Source: Acanthaster planci (Eukaryota; Echinodermata; Asteroidea; Valvatida; Acanthasteridae). Taken from it: a DNA stretch of 64,000 bases. Under the pieces are notes generated by a model. That model had not been told where the DNA came from, ran no database searches, and saw nothing but the letters and a program-made list of their open reading frames with translations. The stretch's first letter is position 1. The number at the start of each line of letters is the position of its first letter. This document shows, one piece after another, positions 1 to 10,912 of this stretch. The stretch covers positions 687,932 to 751,931 of the forward strand of contig NW_019091479.1 in assembly GCF_001949145.1 (NCBI RefSeq), written 5' to 3'. The translations under genes were made by a program, and so were the position numbers.

Positions 1-3000
1 TCCTGTGTTCATGATGATTTTTGCCTCAGACATTAATCATAGCCTATAACTGATCCTTTCAAAATTAACTGAAGCTAAAGTTCCTAGAAATTCCTGAGTT
101 AAAATTCACCAGAAAACTCTTCATACCCATACATGTATGAAAAGAAATCAAGACAATCTGAGGGTAGTCAGTTGTCCAAACCACAAAATTTACATGCAAA
201 ATTGATTAGAAATCCAAGGATACATTTCAGAAGAATTATATTCAGACTTTTTATTAAAGATATTGGTCTACATTGTTGTACAGACTTTTGTCTTGAACTA
301 TAAATTTGAGAATTCCCAAAGATAAATTCTTCAAGTGAAAAAGATGCACTATTTCTTGTAGCGTTTTGTCTTGTAGTTTTTCATGCATCAGACAGTTACC
401 GGTAGGCTGCAATAACTAACAGTACAACTCACTGAAACATTACATTCACCATGGAGGAAGGACACGATGACATTTTCTTCATAACTTTGGAGTATGGCAA
501 TGGTCACATCTCCAACAACCTTTTTTTCAACATGGAATATAAAATCCCAAGAATTCAAGAATTTAGCAGGTACATATGTAATGCATAAATACATGTACAC
601 TACATGTACACCCCACACCCATAGGGGTACAAGTAGGGGGCATACTTTGGGGTGTTCTATCCTGGTGGGATTGTACTTCATGGTACAGTTAATGTCCTAA
701 CTGGGAGAAAAGACAAACCGGATGAGGGTATAGTTGTGTGACACAATTGTTGCGTGCATGCTCCACATTCCTTAGATCACTGGAGGGCATGAGAAAATCA
801 TACTGTAACAAAGCAGTGTACCAGGTTGAGTTATGTGGAGAATGCAATGACGTCATTGGCACCAGTGTCAAAGGGTTGACAATGATATGGTACTACTGCT
901 ATAGTATAATGTAGGCACCCCAGTAACTTTATTTTGCACTGATCCTGACCTCTTACTTGTAGTTTTTTCTGTCCCAAAACCAAATTTGCTATTTGCATAT
1001 GTTGCTGATGTACATTTTGGGATTTACAAAAGAGAAATTATACTCTACAATGTTGTTATTTAAACATAATTTCCCCACAGATGTAAAATGGAACGGTCTC
1101 GTCTGCCAAAACTGCTGGTTTATGTTTGAAAGTGTCTGAGCTATGTGGAATATTCCATGTTAAGAGAGGGGATCTTAGACAATAATTTTCAATGGATAAG
1201 GCACTGGTTTACTACACGTACGGTACATAATCCAACTTTCGTTTTCATTCATAAAATCAAATACCCAAGCATGTAGAAGGCGTTGCTGTTATGGTTGGTT
1301 GCCAACAAACAGGAGTAACTCAAACTTTCAAGGTGATTTGATCTGCTATGCACCATGGAGTGAGTCATATGATTTACTTGACATTAAGGAACTGTGACAC
1401 ATGCTGAATGTCTTTCTTCAATGATTTTAATAACACCAACTGCTACAAGGTTTCAATCCTGCGATAGATCCAGGAATAAATGACCATGTGCTAGCCCTGC
1501 CAAGTACATTTACCGGTACATGTATGTACATGTACATGACCAGAAATGTTATGTTGGCTCATGGACAACTTCTCAAGGCCTTCTACACTACAGCCTCTAA
1601 ACCCGGAGTTGAACTTAACCCTGGCGAACACATGACCACCCTGGACTGAGAATTTGATTTTTCAACCCCATGTTCAACCTGGCGTTGTTTCACACTTGTT
1701 TCATGCAAACCGAGCTTATCAGGGTGAACTCAACCCAGAGATGAGCATGAACATTTTCAACCCAGGTTTAGTCAATCTCGAAGTTGATGTACTGTAGGTT
1801 TGGTATGGGAATGAAAATTTTCAAGTGTGAATTGTCCCCAGTTTTCAACCCTGAGATTTGCTTAGTGTGAAAAGTCCTATACATGTACACGTACATTGTA
1901 CCTTCTCATGATGTACACGCACATGTGCTCAGAGTCATACCCTTCTACTCGGACATCCTGACTATGTATAGAAGTGTGAGATACATATGCACATGCTTGT
2001 TTCTGTCCATGTAAATGGACAGTTATCAAATGACTCCATGTAATATTTCACTGTTGGTCAATGATAGTGTGATTTGTTCAAGTGTTGAACTCCCTGAAAA
2101 CCCAATCAAATAAACAATTAAATTGTTCAATCCATACCGCTGAACAAATCTGAGATTTCTAAAAACCCTTAAAACCCCAAAACAAAACAAAATAAACATT
2201 TATAATAAGAAAACATCCGCAGGCTGTTGGGCCATGATGTGACACGAGAGGGACCACTTCTATAAAAGTAATGAGAAGAATGGAAAAACATACACACATG
2301 CAATGTATACATGAAGAATGCACCATCAGTGTTTCACTTTTCATCAAACAAGAAGCACGACACAGCTGACTATGGCTACCATGTAATTTGAGCGGTGGAA
2401 TTGGTTCAACATGTTCATGCAGCATATGTATGTACAAGTAGGTCATGGATAATCAGTCAAGCATGGCTCAGCAAAATGATTCCAGGTCCAGTGTACATGT
2501 ACATATAGGTCGTGTACACCTGTACATGTATGAGGACTAATCACTTAATACAGAATACAAGGTCAGTTGCCTAAGGCTTGAAATATAAAGGTCTGCAAGA
2601 AAATGAGCAATTACACATTGAACAAATAAAACAAAAATACTTTTAAAATAATTGTTATTGCATGACTTTCGAGTGTCCAAGGGCTGATGAAAACTATACA
2701 GTACATTTATTAGTTGCTGGTACATGTACAAGGCAACAAACTACATGTAAGTACTGATCTATGTAAGATACGATGTGGGAGAAAAATGCACAATACCAGT
2801 ACTGGAGAAAACTGTGGAGGTGTAACCTCGGCTCTTTTAGGGTTAAATTCCACACTCAACACTGTCAACCTACTTCACATGGGTTACAAGTAATTTATTT
2901 TCAACTTTGTTTCCAGTGTTAATCCCTGGATGTGAAACTTTCTTCCAGTGTCTTGATTTGAGGATGAAGCAATGAGAAAAGTGTTTAATTGTGAATCGAC

Positions 3001-5207
3001 CCACCATCAATGGAGCATCGGGTGGGTATTGGGTGACTAGAGGTACATGTATATGTACATGTAATTGGAGCTCACAGTGAGGAAAGATGGAGATGGAAAT
3101 GAGTGAATCTAACACAATAGAACTGACTTATTTGTGAGCAAAACCTGTTGATTTTGCCATTGTGGGGGCTTTGTTCCACACTGCACATACATGTACATGT
3201 ACATTACTCGTACAAATGTACAGTACTCGTATACATGTACATGGTACAAACAAGACGCATGTAACACAGGTAAAATTTGTAGAAAATAGATGTACATTAC
3301 AATGTATCATGAAAGTACATGTACTGTACATGACCGTATAACCCATGGATTCAAAGTAAAGCTGGAATAATTCTCCCCCATTAGAACTGAAAGCATACTT
3401 CTAGTCTGCATAAATGCAATCATTCTGATGTTAACACCATTCTGAGGCTCAGACCCAGTTGGACTTGGGTCAAATTTTTTTTTCAACTTGAGACTTAACT
3501 TCACCAGTTGAAAAAACTGTGACTTGACCTGGGAAAAAAGACTTGTTTTTAACAAATTTAACCTGTAGACATCACCAAATCCCAGGAAACATACAGAGAT
3601 TATAAAGAAAACTTGACTTTTGACAGTTCTGCAAACTTGTCTGTTGGATGCAACTTCATCATAATATCAGCCTGTCCTGAAAGACGAAATGAACAATGAC
3701 ACTTCAGACCTGTTTTGCCAAACTTCACAGGTCATATCATTAAAATCTTGCCTTGACTAGTGACTACTGGTAAAATGACTTAAAACAAATACTTCAGAGT
3801 AAATTTCGCGTAGATGATGTGAAGATGAGCGCTGTTGACAATTCATGACTCTACAATGTACATGTACCAAGGGGGGGCTACACTGCAGGGACCATGTACA
3901 TGCAGCAATGCACTGGTACAGTTGTAGAGAATGGTACGATTACAGTTTCTTAAGTCCTCAATAAATGTATCACAATATATACCACTGTTTACATGAAACA
4001 TGACCGTGAATGATGCTTTCTTTTGATGTTTTCAAATACATTGAGTGTACACACACATGGCCTTAGATGCACAGATGCAGGATTAGTCAGCTCTACAAAC
4101 AAGGCAGTAAAGGCTCTCTTTCTACTTGAGTCATACTATTTTTGCCAAGAGCCCTGCTTTTACATTTGATGAATAGTCAAATATTTGGCTGAACACTTTG
4201 AAATGAATTCCTTTGATCAAAAAATGAAAATACATATATTTAGTTCAAATATAAGGCTTGAAGAGGATTTACCGTCCCAGAGGAAGCACAAAACTGCAAT
4301 GATTGTAATATAATTTCAGTGATTCAGATTTCAGGAATAATTGGGATTACTGCAATTTCATGTTACACTAGTTAACAGTACCTAAAGCAGGCCTACATGT
4401 ACTTGAGGGGTTAACACCAACAGTGAAAGTACAATATGACAGTACTGCTATAAACCTTTCTGGAGTTAGCAAGTGCAAAATTGGATGACAACCATGCAGT
4501 GCATTTTATGCATTATAACCCGGTAGGGTAGAAATGCACCAGCAAAACATTATTACATGTACCTGAGTGCTTCCACTTTACCACATATCCAAGATCAAGC
4601 CAACCTTTTTTCATGCTGTGTTACACTGCAGATTTGGAATGAAATTCTACAAAAATTTCATCAGAAAAAGAACAAGCTTCCATCGGCTGAACCTCAAGTT
4701 GACTGTTAACTTCCAGTATAATAGTTCCATGTACATGTATGTGCAGTTTAGACAGAAGGGACACCAAACTTATCCATTTTTACTGGCCAACTTATTCTCA
4801 GGAGAAATTCCCAGGTCACTTTTCCTGGGACACAAAGGCCAGTGCAGATAGAGCAAGTTGATAAAAGCATGAAAAGCGGCTCAGTAGAGCGTACTCTCTT
4901 CATGCATGTACATCCGGCCCAAGCACAAAGGTGTGATTCCTACAGGGAAAGTACGCATACGGGTTGCATGTTTCACAGCGATGTGGCATGTGATAAGCAC
5001 ATGTACATAATTTCCAGTTCATTGGTCCTATCTGGTCCCAATCATGGCAGAAAATATTACTGATACAGTTGGAGGTCCCCATTGTTGAAAAGCATTACGC
5101 ATAAAAAATATGTTTTGTTCTTGTGATGGGGCCCTGTGGCTGATACCGTGGCAGCCCCCCTCCCAATGCCTAAAGCTGGTAACGGGCTGGTCTAAGGACA
5201 AAACCAA
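1..5207. other. Gene-free intergenic region rich in TACATGTA words
   Basis: I see no exon that I recognise on either strand. Open frames here are short, lack splice structure and resemble no family known to me. The notable feature is very frequent ACATGTAC/TACATGTA words, for example near 1510-1540, 1880-1925, 2490-2530, 3040-3065, 3180-3245 and 3315-3335. Between 1600 and 1860 there are several scattered copies of a CAACCC/GGTTGA word, but I could not define element ends. Confidence 0.6.
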
Positions 5208-5711
5208 AACGTTGTAGACTACTGTCATTGCCCTGACACCTTGTAGGCTACTGTCACTGCGCTGACAGCTTGTAGGCTACTGTCACTGCACTGACAGCTT
5301 GTAGGCTACTGTCATTGCGCTGACAGCTTGTAGGCTACTGTCATTGCGCTGACAGCTTGTAGGCTACTGTCATTGCGCTGACAGCTTGTAGGCTACTGTC
5401 ACTGCACTGACAGCTTGTAGGCTACTGTCATTGCGCTGACAGCTTGTAGGCTACTGTCATTGCGCTGACAGCTTGTAGGCTACTGTCATTGCGCTGACAG
5501 CTTGTAGGCTACTGTCATTGCGCTGACAGCTTGTAGGCTACTGTCATTGCGCTGACAGCTTGTAGGCTACTGTCATTGCGCTGACAGCTTGTAGGCTACT
5601 GTCATTGCGCTGACAGCTTGTAGGCTACTGTCATTGCGCTGACAGCTTGTAGGCTACTGTCACTGCGCTGACAGCTTGTGGCTACTGTCATTGCACTGAC
5701 AGCTTTTAGGC
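5208..5711. repeat. 29-bp minisatellite, about 17 copies
   Basis: A tandem array with a 29-bp unit. Each unit reads TGTAGGCTAC, then TGTCATTGCG, then CTGACAGCT. The central units are nearly identical; the first two and last two units are more diverged, as is usual at array edges. Variation is mostly ATTGCG versus ACTGCG/ACTGCA. Each unit contains CTGTCA and TGACAG in inverted orientation separated by six bases, so single strands could form small hairpins. No coding potential is conserved through the array. Confidence 0.95.
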
Positions 5712-6756
5712 TTGACAACAGCAAGTACATAAAACTAACCGTTTTTTTCCTCTTCTAATTATATTGCCATAAAAAACCATCTTCTACATTTCAGGGCTTC
5801 TTTGATCCCCCAAATCCTTTGCCCAGCATTGCCTCTGTGGGAGAGAGTTGAACATGTGTACATCATTGTGAAATGTCATGGTACAGATTGGCCTAAGGCA
5901 CATGTGAATGGATGTGCATGGTGGCACAGTTTGGTTTTTTTGTCTCTTTTGCACTCCATCATTTCTTGGGGTATGCAGCCTGAATGTTAATATGGTCAAA
6001 CAACTTAAATTCAATAGCCTGTCAAATGGTTACTGTACTTGTTGAAGTTGTTCAACACTAAATGTCGAATGTGGAACTAGCCTGCTAACTTCGCATCGGT
6101 GATGAAATAAGAATATCAACAAGGTTGATTAGATTGTTTGTAAATTGTAGGGCTGTTACTAGGCCCCGGCCTTGTGGTAGGTACATGTACGTACATGTAG
6201 GCTAGTAGTGGCTTACACAAGTTACACCATGGCTTACAAGTTGGTTAGGCCTACCTGTCTCTTTTTCCTGAATTTCATAAAGGCTTCTTGCAGACTGCCT
6301 TTGCCCATTTCGTTTTCCTTCTCCGCTTGATCAAGATCTTTACAAGTAACAGTTTGTTCGCCTTCTCCCAGATTTGGTTTGTTCCTGAAGTCGATCACAA
6401 AGTTCATGATGACTGCATTCTACATGTAGCAGTGGCAAGCATCACACTTGTCAGCTGGTCATGTCATGCATGTGGAAACCGCGTCGGACACTTGCGTGGC
6501 TTGATGCATGATGTTGGGCATCGTCATCGTGGTCATATCGTGAAAACCAGTGATCAATAGGAAAAATTCAACTTTCGCGCTAAAACACGTAAATTTAAAC
6601 AGCCCAGAGCCACGTGTACTAACCGCCAATTTGCCGTGGTTGCCCGGTAAACAAAATGAGTAAACATTGAACTTGAAGCTAAGGCACAGAGGTCAAAAGC
6701 AGCAGGTCACGGTCGAAAGAGAACGTCTAGTCGCAGAGCGCCATCAAGTACTGTAA
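5712..6756. other. Intergenic, nothing recognised
   Basis: No exon, RNA gene or clear repeat boundary is visible. A TACATGTACGTACATGTA palindromic stretch lies near 6181-6198. The open frame on the plus strand at 6288-6560 has no family resemblance and no supporting splice context. Confidence 0.5.
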
Positions 6757-6870
6757 GGCTGCATCCGAATATCTTGTCTAGAGCTAGGTCTTCGCTCCAT
6801 TGGAAATGCCTGGAGACGCGCGGATGAATAGACCTAGCCGTAGCTCTAGAAGCCCGTTTCGGACACCGGC
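6757..6870. mobile_element. Short inverted-repeat MITE, possibly Harbinger-like
   Basis: A 114-bp element whose ends are imperfect inverted repeats. The left end reads GGCTGCATCCGAA, and the reverse complement of the right end reads GCCGGTGTCCGAA (9 of 13 identical). The homology continues inward through TCTAGAGCTA and AGGTC on both arms, with a 6-bp indel in one arm. TAA flanks both sides (6754-6756 and 6871-6873), which would fit the 3-bp TWA duplication of PIF/Harbinger elements. No coding capacity. The superfamily call is inference from the flanking triplet only. Confidence 0.5.
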
Positions 6871-6939
6871 TAAGGCTGTGAAAAAGAAATTAACGGTCAT
6901 CGTAAAGGGCGCCATCATTGTGAAGCAGTGATAAAGGGC

Positions 6940-7003
6940 GCCATCCTATGGTGGGGGGCGTCCATTGATCTCCATTGTAAAGACTGGATAGGACATCGCG
7001 AAT
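6940..7003 (-). repeat. Dispersed repeat fragment (partner at 8374-8425)
   Basis: The reverse complement contains CCTATCCAGTC followed shortly by CAATGGAGATCAATGG, matching the plus strand at about 8385-8421. It is therefore an inverted pair of fragments of the same repeat. Nearby, the word GGGCGCCATC occurs twice (about 6907 and 6938), and related GGGCGCCACC words recur near 9860 and 9915. Confidence 0.5.
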
Positions 7004-8373
7004 TGTTTGTGCACAAAATGCGCGGCCGAACAATAGTGACGCTTCGAAGAGGGCAATGTGATGCTGTATGTGATGCTGTGCATTTCTGGTCAATATAACC
7101 TTTTTCTCATGGGATGATGGCTAAGCCGGGCCACGGCCTCCATCCCTAAAACAAGCCAAAATATACAGAAAATGCAAGAATATCATTTCCGGAAATAACT
7201 GACCATTTTCTTCATCAACTAACCCACTCGAAAGCGACAATTTGAACTTGCTTTTGTGTGAATTCCACCAGGACATGCAATAGGTTTCTTCAGTAAATAT
7301 GATGTCCAAACTGTCCATGTGTTTTTCCGTCTTGTTTCGATGAGCCAACACTGACAAAAATTATCAATAAAATGATTTTAATTTTACACACTATCAGGAA
7401 AAATTGTACTAAATAAAATTCATTCACTGTATATTGAGTAAGTTTTATTAAAACCGACATGCGGCCTACCAAAGTGGAAGAATCTTTTCTGTGAGCACAA
7501 AGTAAGTGCAGCTTGAAATGAGCGACTAAAATAACTTACTACCGTTTTTAAAACAGACACTTAATCAGGTTAAAAGGTTGACTTCACAACCTGACCTAAA
7601 TAAAGATTTACATTTTACAACTACTTTCCGGCATAAAAAGTCAGTTTTAACTGAGAATGAATAACTTTGTTATGTAGATAAAGTTTCTTTCATTGCGTTG
7701 ACTTTGAATTCCCTTGTTTGTAACTTCATTCAACAGAAACGTCAGCACTCTGCTTCTCACTTTGGTTTCATCTTTGTCCCAAAGAAGAATTTTGTCACTC
7801 ATGTCACATTGTCTGTCACACGATTTGGGTTCATTGCGTCTGCATATCCAACGAACACAAATCATGGCTTTCTTGGAGATTTTTCCGTTGAAATCTGGGG
7901 AAAATAAACTACAAATTATAGTCGTTCAGTTTTTGAAACCACCTTTGTCAAGGAGTAACATTAAGTTCAGACGGCCCCAACTTCGAGATAGTGAAGTTTC
8001 ATGTACAAAGCCTGATAGGCTAGATAGACTGTCATAAATTTCTTACTAGGCCTATGTAGGCTTTAAGGTAAGCATTATAAAGTACAACTTGAGAAACTCT
8101 CTGAAACTAAAAAGGTGCGAATCACGTTTTCTTCTGTTCTTTCTTCCAAAACTTAATAGACGTTGATCTCCGGTAATTCACTACTGCGTACACCTCAACC
8201 ATTATTCTTTCCAAATTTATCCATTCTGATGAATGCAGAATTCAGTTTTTGTTCGAAATCTGACGATTGAAGCACAAAAACCTCAAACATTTTTTGAAAA
8301 ACTCCATTTGAAAGTACACGTAACGAAATTCGCAACGCTCGTTATTTACCCTCCTGAAAATACGCATACGCGG
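7004..8373. other. Intergenic, nothing recognised
   Basis: Several open frames of 60-107 codons occur on both strands (for example 7121-7357 minus, 7647-7865 minus, 7714-8037 plus). None shows a domain, a splice partner or a composition distinct from its surroundings. I leave the stretch unassigned. Confidence 0.4.
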
Positions 8374-8425
8374 GACGCGTTTTGGACCTATCCAGTCCAC
8401 TATATAATGGAGATCAATGGGGGCA
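8374..8425 (+). repeat. Dispersed repeat fragment (partner at 6940-7003)
   Basis: The plus strand carries CCTATCCAGTC and then AATGGAGATCAATGG, matching the reverse complement of 6940-7003. It directly abuts the left arm of the larger inverted repeat that begins at about 8436. Confidence 0.45.
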
Positions 8426-8435
8426 TCGTTTGGGT

Positions 8436-8910
8436 CGAGTTCGGGCGGCCTGTTCTCAGGCTTGACAGGGGTTTCTTGTTCTATCTCGCGCTCGAATGGC
8501 GGGAACACGACTCAAGAACACTGTTCTCAGAACAGGATCACACACCACCTCCTCGTCAGGGTTTCACAGGTACACATGGAAGAAAAACTCGTGAGATTTT
8601 GATTTTTGAACAGCTGCAAAAAGTAGAGAGATGGCTTCTAAAGCCATAGACAATGGGAAGTTTTGCAAATTAACATTAATTATTTTCCGTCACACAGAAA
8701 TGAATGTTCCTGGATATATAGAATATAGTTCAGCCCATCCAAACATTAACTCTCGAATAACGTAGCCTACATGGGCGCCGCCATATTGCATGTTACTAAC
8801 TACCATCGGTAACCGGTTGTTTGTTCCCGGCGTTCGAGCGGCCGACCCACGAACAAAAAAGCGAGCTGTTCGTGAACATACGAGTTCGAGTATAAGCCGC
8901 CTGAACTCAG
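8436..8910. repeat. Long imperfect inverted repeat (475 bp)
   Basis: The left arm (about 8436-8509) begins GAGTTCGGGCGGCC and ends CGCTCGAATGGCGGGAACA. The right arm (about 8821-8910), reverse-complemented, begins GAGTTCAGGCGGC and ends CGCTCGAACGCCGGGAACA. The arms match best at both ends and are diverged in the middle. The spacer has no recognised gene. This looks like an old fold-back or TIR element, but I could not define a target-site duplication. Confidence 0.5.
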
Positions 8911-9010
8911 CCTTGGCGTAAATGGGACAGTCTTTTATGGAACTGGTTCCCCGCCGCCCCTGATAGGGTTCAATGCACTGCACCAAGGGTACATTCCACC
9001 AAATCGTTGG

Positions 9011-9382
9011 CCCAGAGAGTTTTTATAATAAGACATGCCATAATCAGACGGGATCATAGGGATATTTCTATTAATCCCGAATTTGGGACTGGTAGTTTCC
9101 TGTTCGGGGTATTTCTTTCACAAAAAGCCCCAAATTTGCGGGCCTATTTTGGATAGAGGCAGGCTACATTCAGAGCTGAGCGCATAGTTTTACAACTATT
9201 TTGGGGGTATCTTCGGGGAATGGCGAATAAAAAAAATCGCGCAGCTAACCCCTATAATATTGGAACGAAAAGTGAACTTCTGGTCATAATCTTGAATTTC
9301 CAGTGGAAAAAAAAACTGAGACCAACCTCTTCCCGAGAGTCAACAGGCGGCGGTCTGATTTTGCAGTGTTTTGTGCAACCCG
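9011..9382. repeat. Dispersed repeat family X, copy A
   Basis: About 370 bp that matches 25590-26313 along its whole length in the same orientation. Shared words include TTCGGGGTATTTCTTTCAC, AAAAAGCCCCAAAT, TTTTGGGGGTATCTTCG and AATCTTGAATTTCCAGTG. Copy A lacks a 306-bp segment that copy B carries. No open frame is conserved between the copies. The family is unidentified. Confidence 0.75.
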
Positions 9383-9765
9383 TAGGAAGATAGGGGTAAT
9401 CATAATAAAATGGGCGTATCTTAACCGTTACGCATGCGTTTTTCGTCTTGGAAGGTTGAGAGCAATTATCATAAATGCGGCACACAAAATAACACACAAC
9501 AAAAGTGCTCTTCTGGCCGACTTGCATGTATTAGCTCTGTTAGGAGAGCGTTAAACATGTACTTACAATCAACAAGCCGAGGGTTTGGTTCTATACGTAG
9601 TAATTTTGTTTCTTGCTGGGGAATAAGTTGGTTGGAGGATGTTTTTATAATTGGAAAGTAAAGAAATATTTCAAGTTATCTGATAAAGAGCGCCTCGGAA
9701 TGGTTTGCTAGATAGATGGCGCTTTACAAGTGCTTGTTATTATTATTATTACCTCAGCACTTCAG

Positions 9766-9852
9766 TCAACCAACCAACCAACCAACCAACCAACCAACCA
9801 ACCAACCAACCAACCAACCAACCAACCAACCAACCAACCAACCAACCAACCA
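9766..9852. repeat. (CAAC)n microsatellite, about 21 copies
   Basis: An uninterrupted tetranucleotide array of CAAC units. It is preceded by a short TTATTATTATTA run near 9738-9750. The open frames across it (poly-NQPT on one strand, poly-GWLV on the other) are artefacts of the repeat. Confidence 0.97.
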
Positions 9853-10912
9853 TGAGCAAAGGGCGCCACCATTATTGCTGTGAGCGGGAAATTTTTTTTT
9901 AATGCTGACACGAAGGGCGCCACCAAGTTTACATTACTGTAAATGAAGGACGCCGCCATGTGCCAGACAAACCCAGAAGTTTGTTTGGTATTCCTTTATT
10001 TAAAAGTAATTCCGAGTTCCACATTTCCTCCCTGGCGAGTCAAGTAAACGTAAAGACGTTACCCTGAGCAGCAACACATTTATATACATGTATATACAGA
10101 TGTATATGTGAAAAACCACACAAAAACATGTAAAAACCAAAATTACAAGAAAATGCAAGAAGTAAAACAAATTCGGCTAAAACAGTTTTCATACATTTCC
10201 TGGACCCACCAGAGTCCCATCACAAATTTAATTTGCTGTATGTTTTGGTATAATTTGGTATATCCTGTCAGTGTTCCAATTCCCAATTAACTTTTATAAT
10301 CTGATTTTTATTTTTGGCCAATAGATATTTTAAAAAATGAATGCATCTTTCATCTTTTATGTTCAGCACATTGTGATATGCATGTTTATTAATTTTAAAG
10401 CATGACAAGTTTTTATTATATCGTTACAAACAGTACTTCTTCATAAATATTTATAGACAATCCAATAAAAAATGAACGCAGGCAAGATAAGTACAAAAAG
10501 CTGCCTGATTTTATTACAATATGTAACACAGTTTTAGGCTGACATTAATGTTACGATAACACATCTACCTCATTAATTTTGGGAAATGCACTTAAAATAT
10601 TCTTCACAGTTTCAGATTGAAAACTGTAACCAGTTCCAATAAAGCATGTCAGAGTGTAATAAAGTGCCAACAGAGAGAAGAAAATATGTTGGCCAAATAT
10701 GTCTGAAATTATTTCCTTGTTTCATTAAAAAGTAAACAGATAAATTTTTCTCTTGAATATTGGCCTCTTCATGAACATCTAAACTGCTGCAATTTTCCAT
10801 AGTACCAAATGGGAAATAGACTACCACATTTTCATTGAGCCTTATAATGAATTAAGAAATAAAATTCGACTTTTCATTGTTTTAATTTTTTCACAGTAAT
10901 TGCTGACTGATG
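9853..10912. other. Intergenic DNA and probable NOL7 3' untranslated region
   Basis: The part nearest 10912 is very AT-rich and directly follows the NOL7 stop codon on the minus strand. Minus-strand AATAAA hexamers occur near 10510-10515 and 10384-10390, either of which could be the poly(A) signal. The part near 9853-10000 carries GGGCGCCACC words like those near 6907. No other gene is recognised. Confidence 0.45.

Noticed and set aside
5208-5711. A regularly spaced repeat array that could be mistaken for CRISPR
   Set aside because: The unit is a contiguous 29-bp tandem repeat with no unique spacers, and the context is an animal genome.
8233-8649. 138-codon open frame on the plus strand
   Set aside because: It overlaps the arm of an inverted repeat and a dispersed repeat fragment, and has no family resemblance or splice partners.
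9705-9959. Open frames with poly-NQPT or poly-GWLV
   Set aside because: Produced by the CAAC microsatellite in two reading frames.
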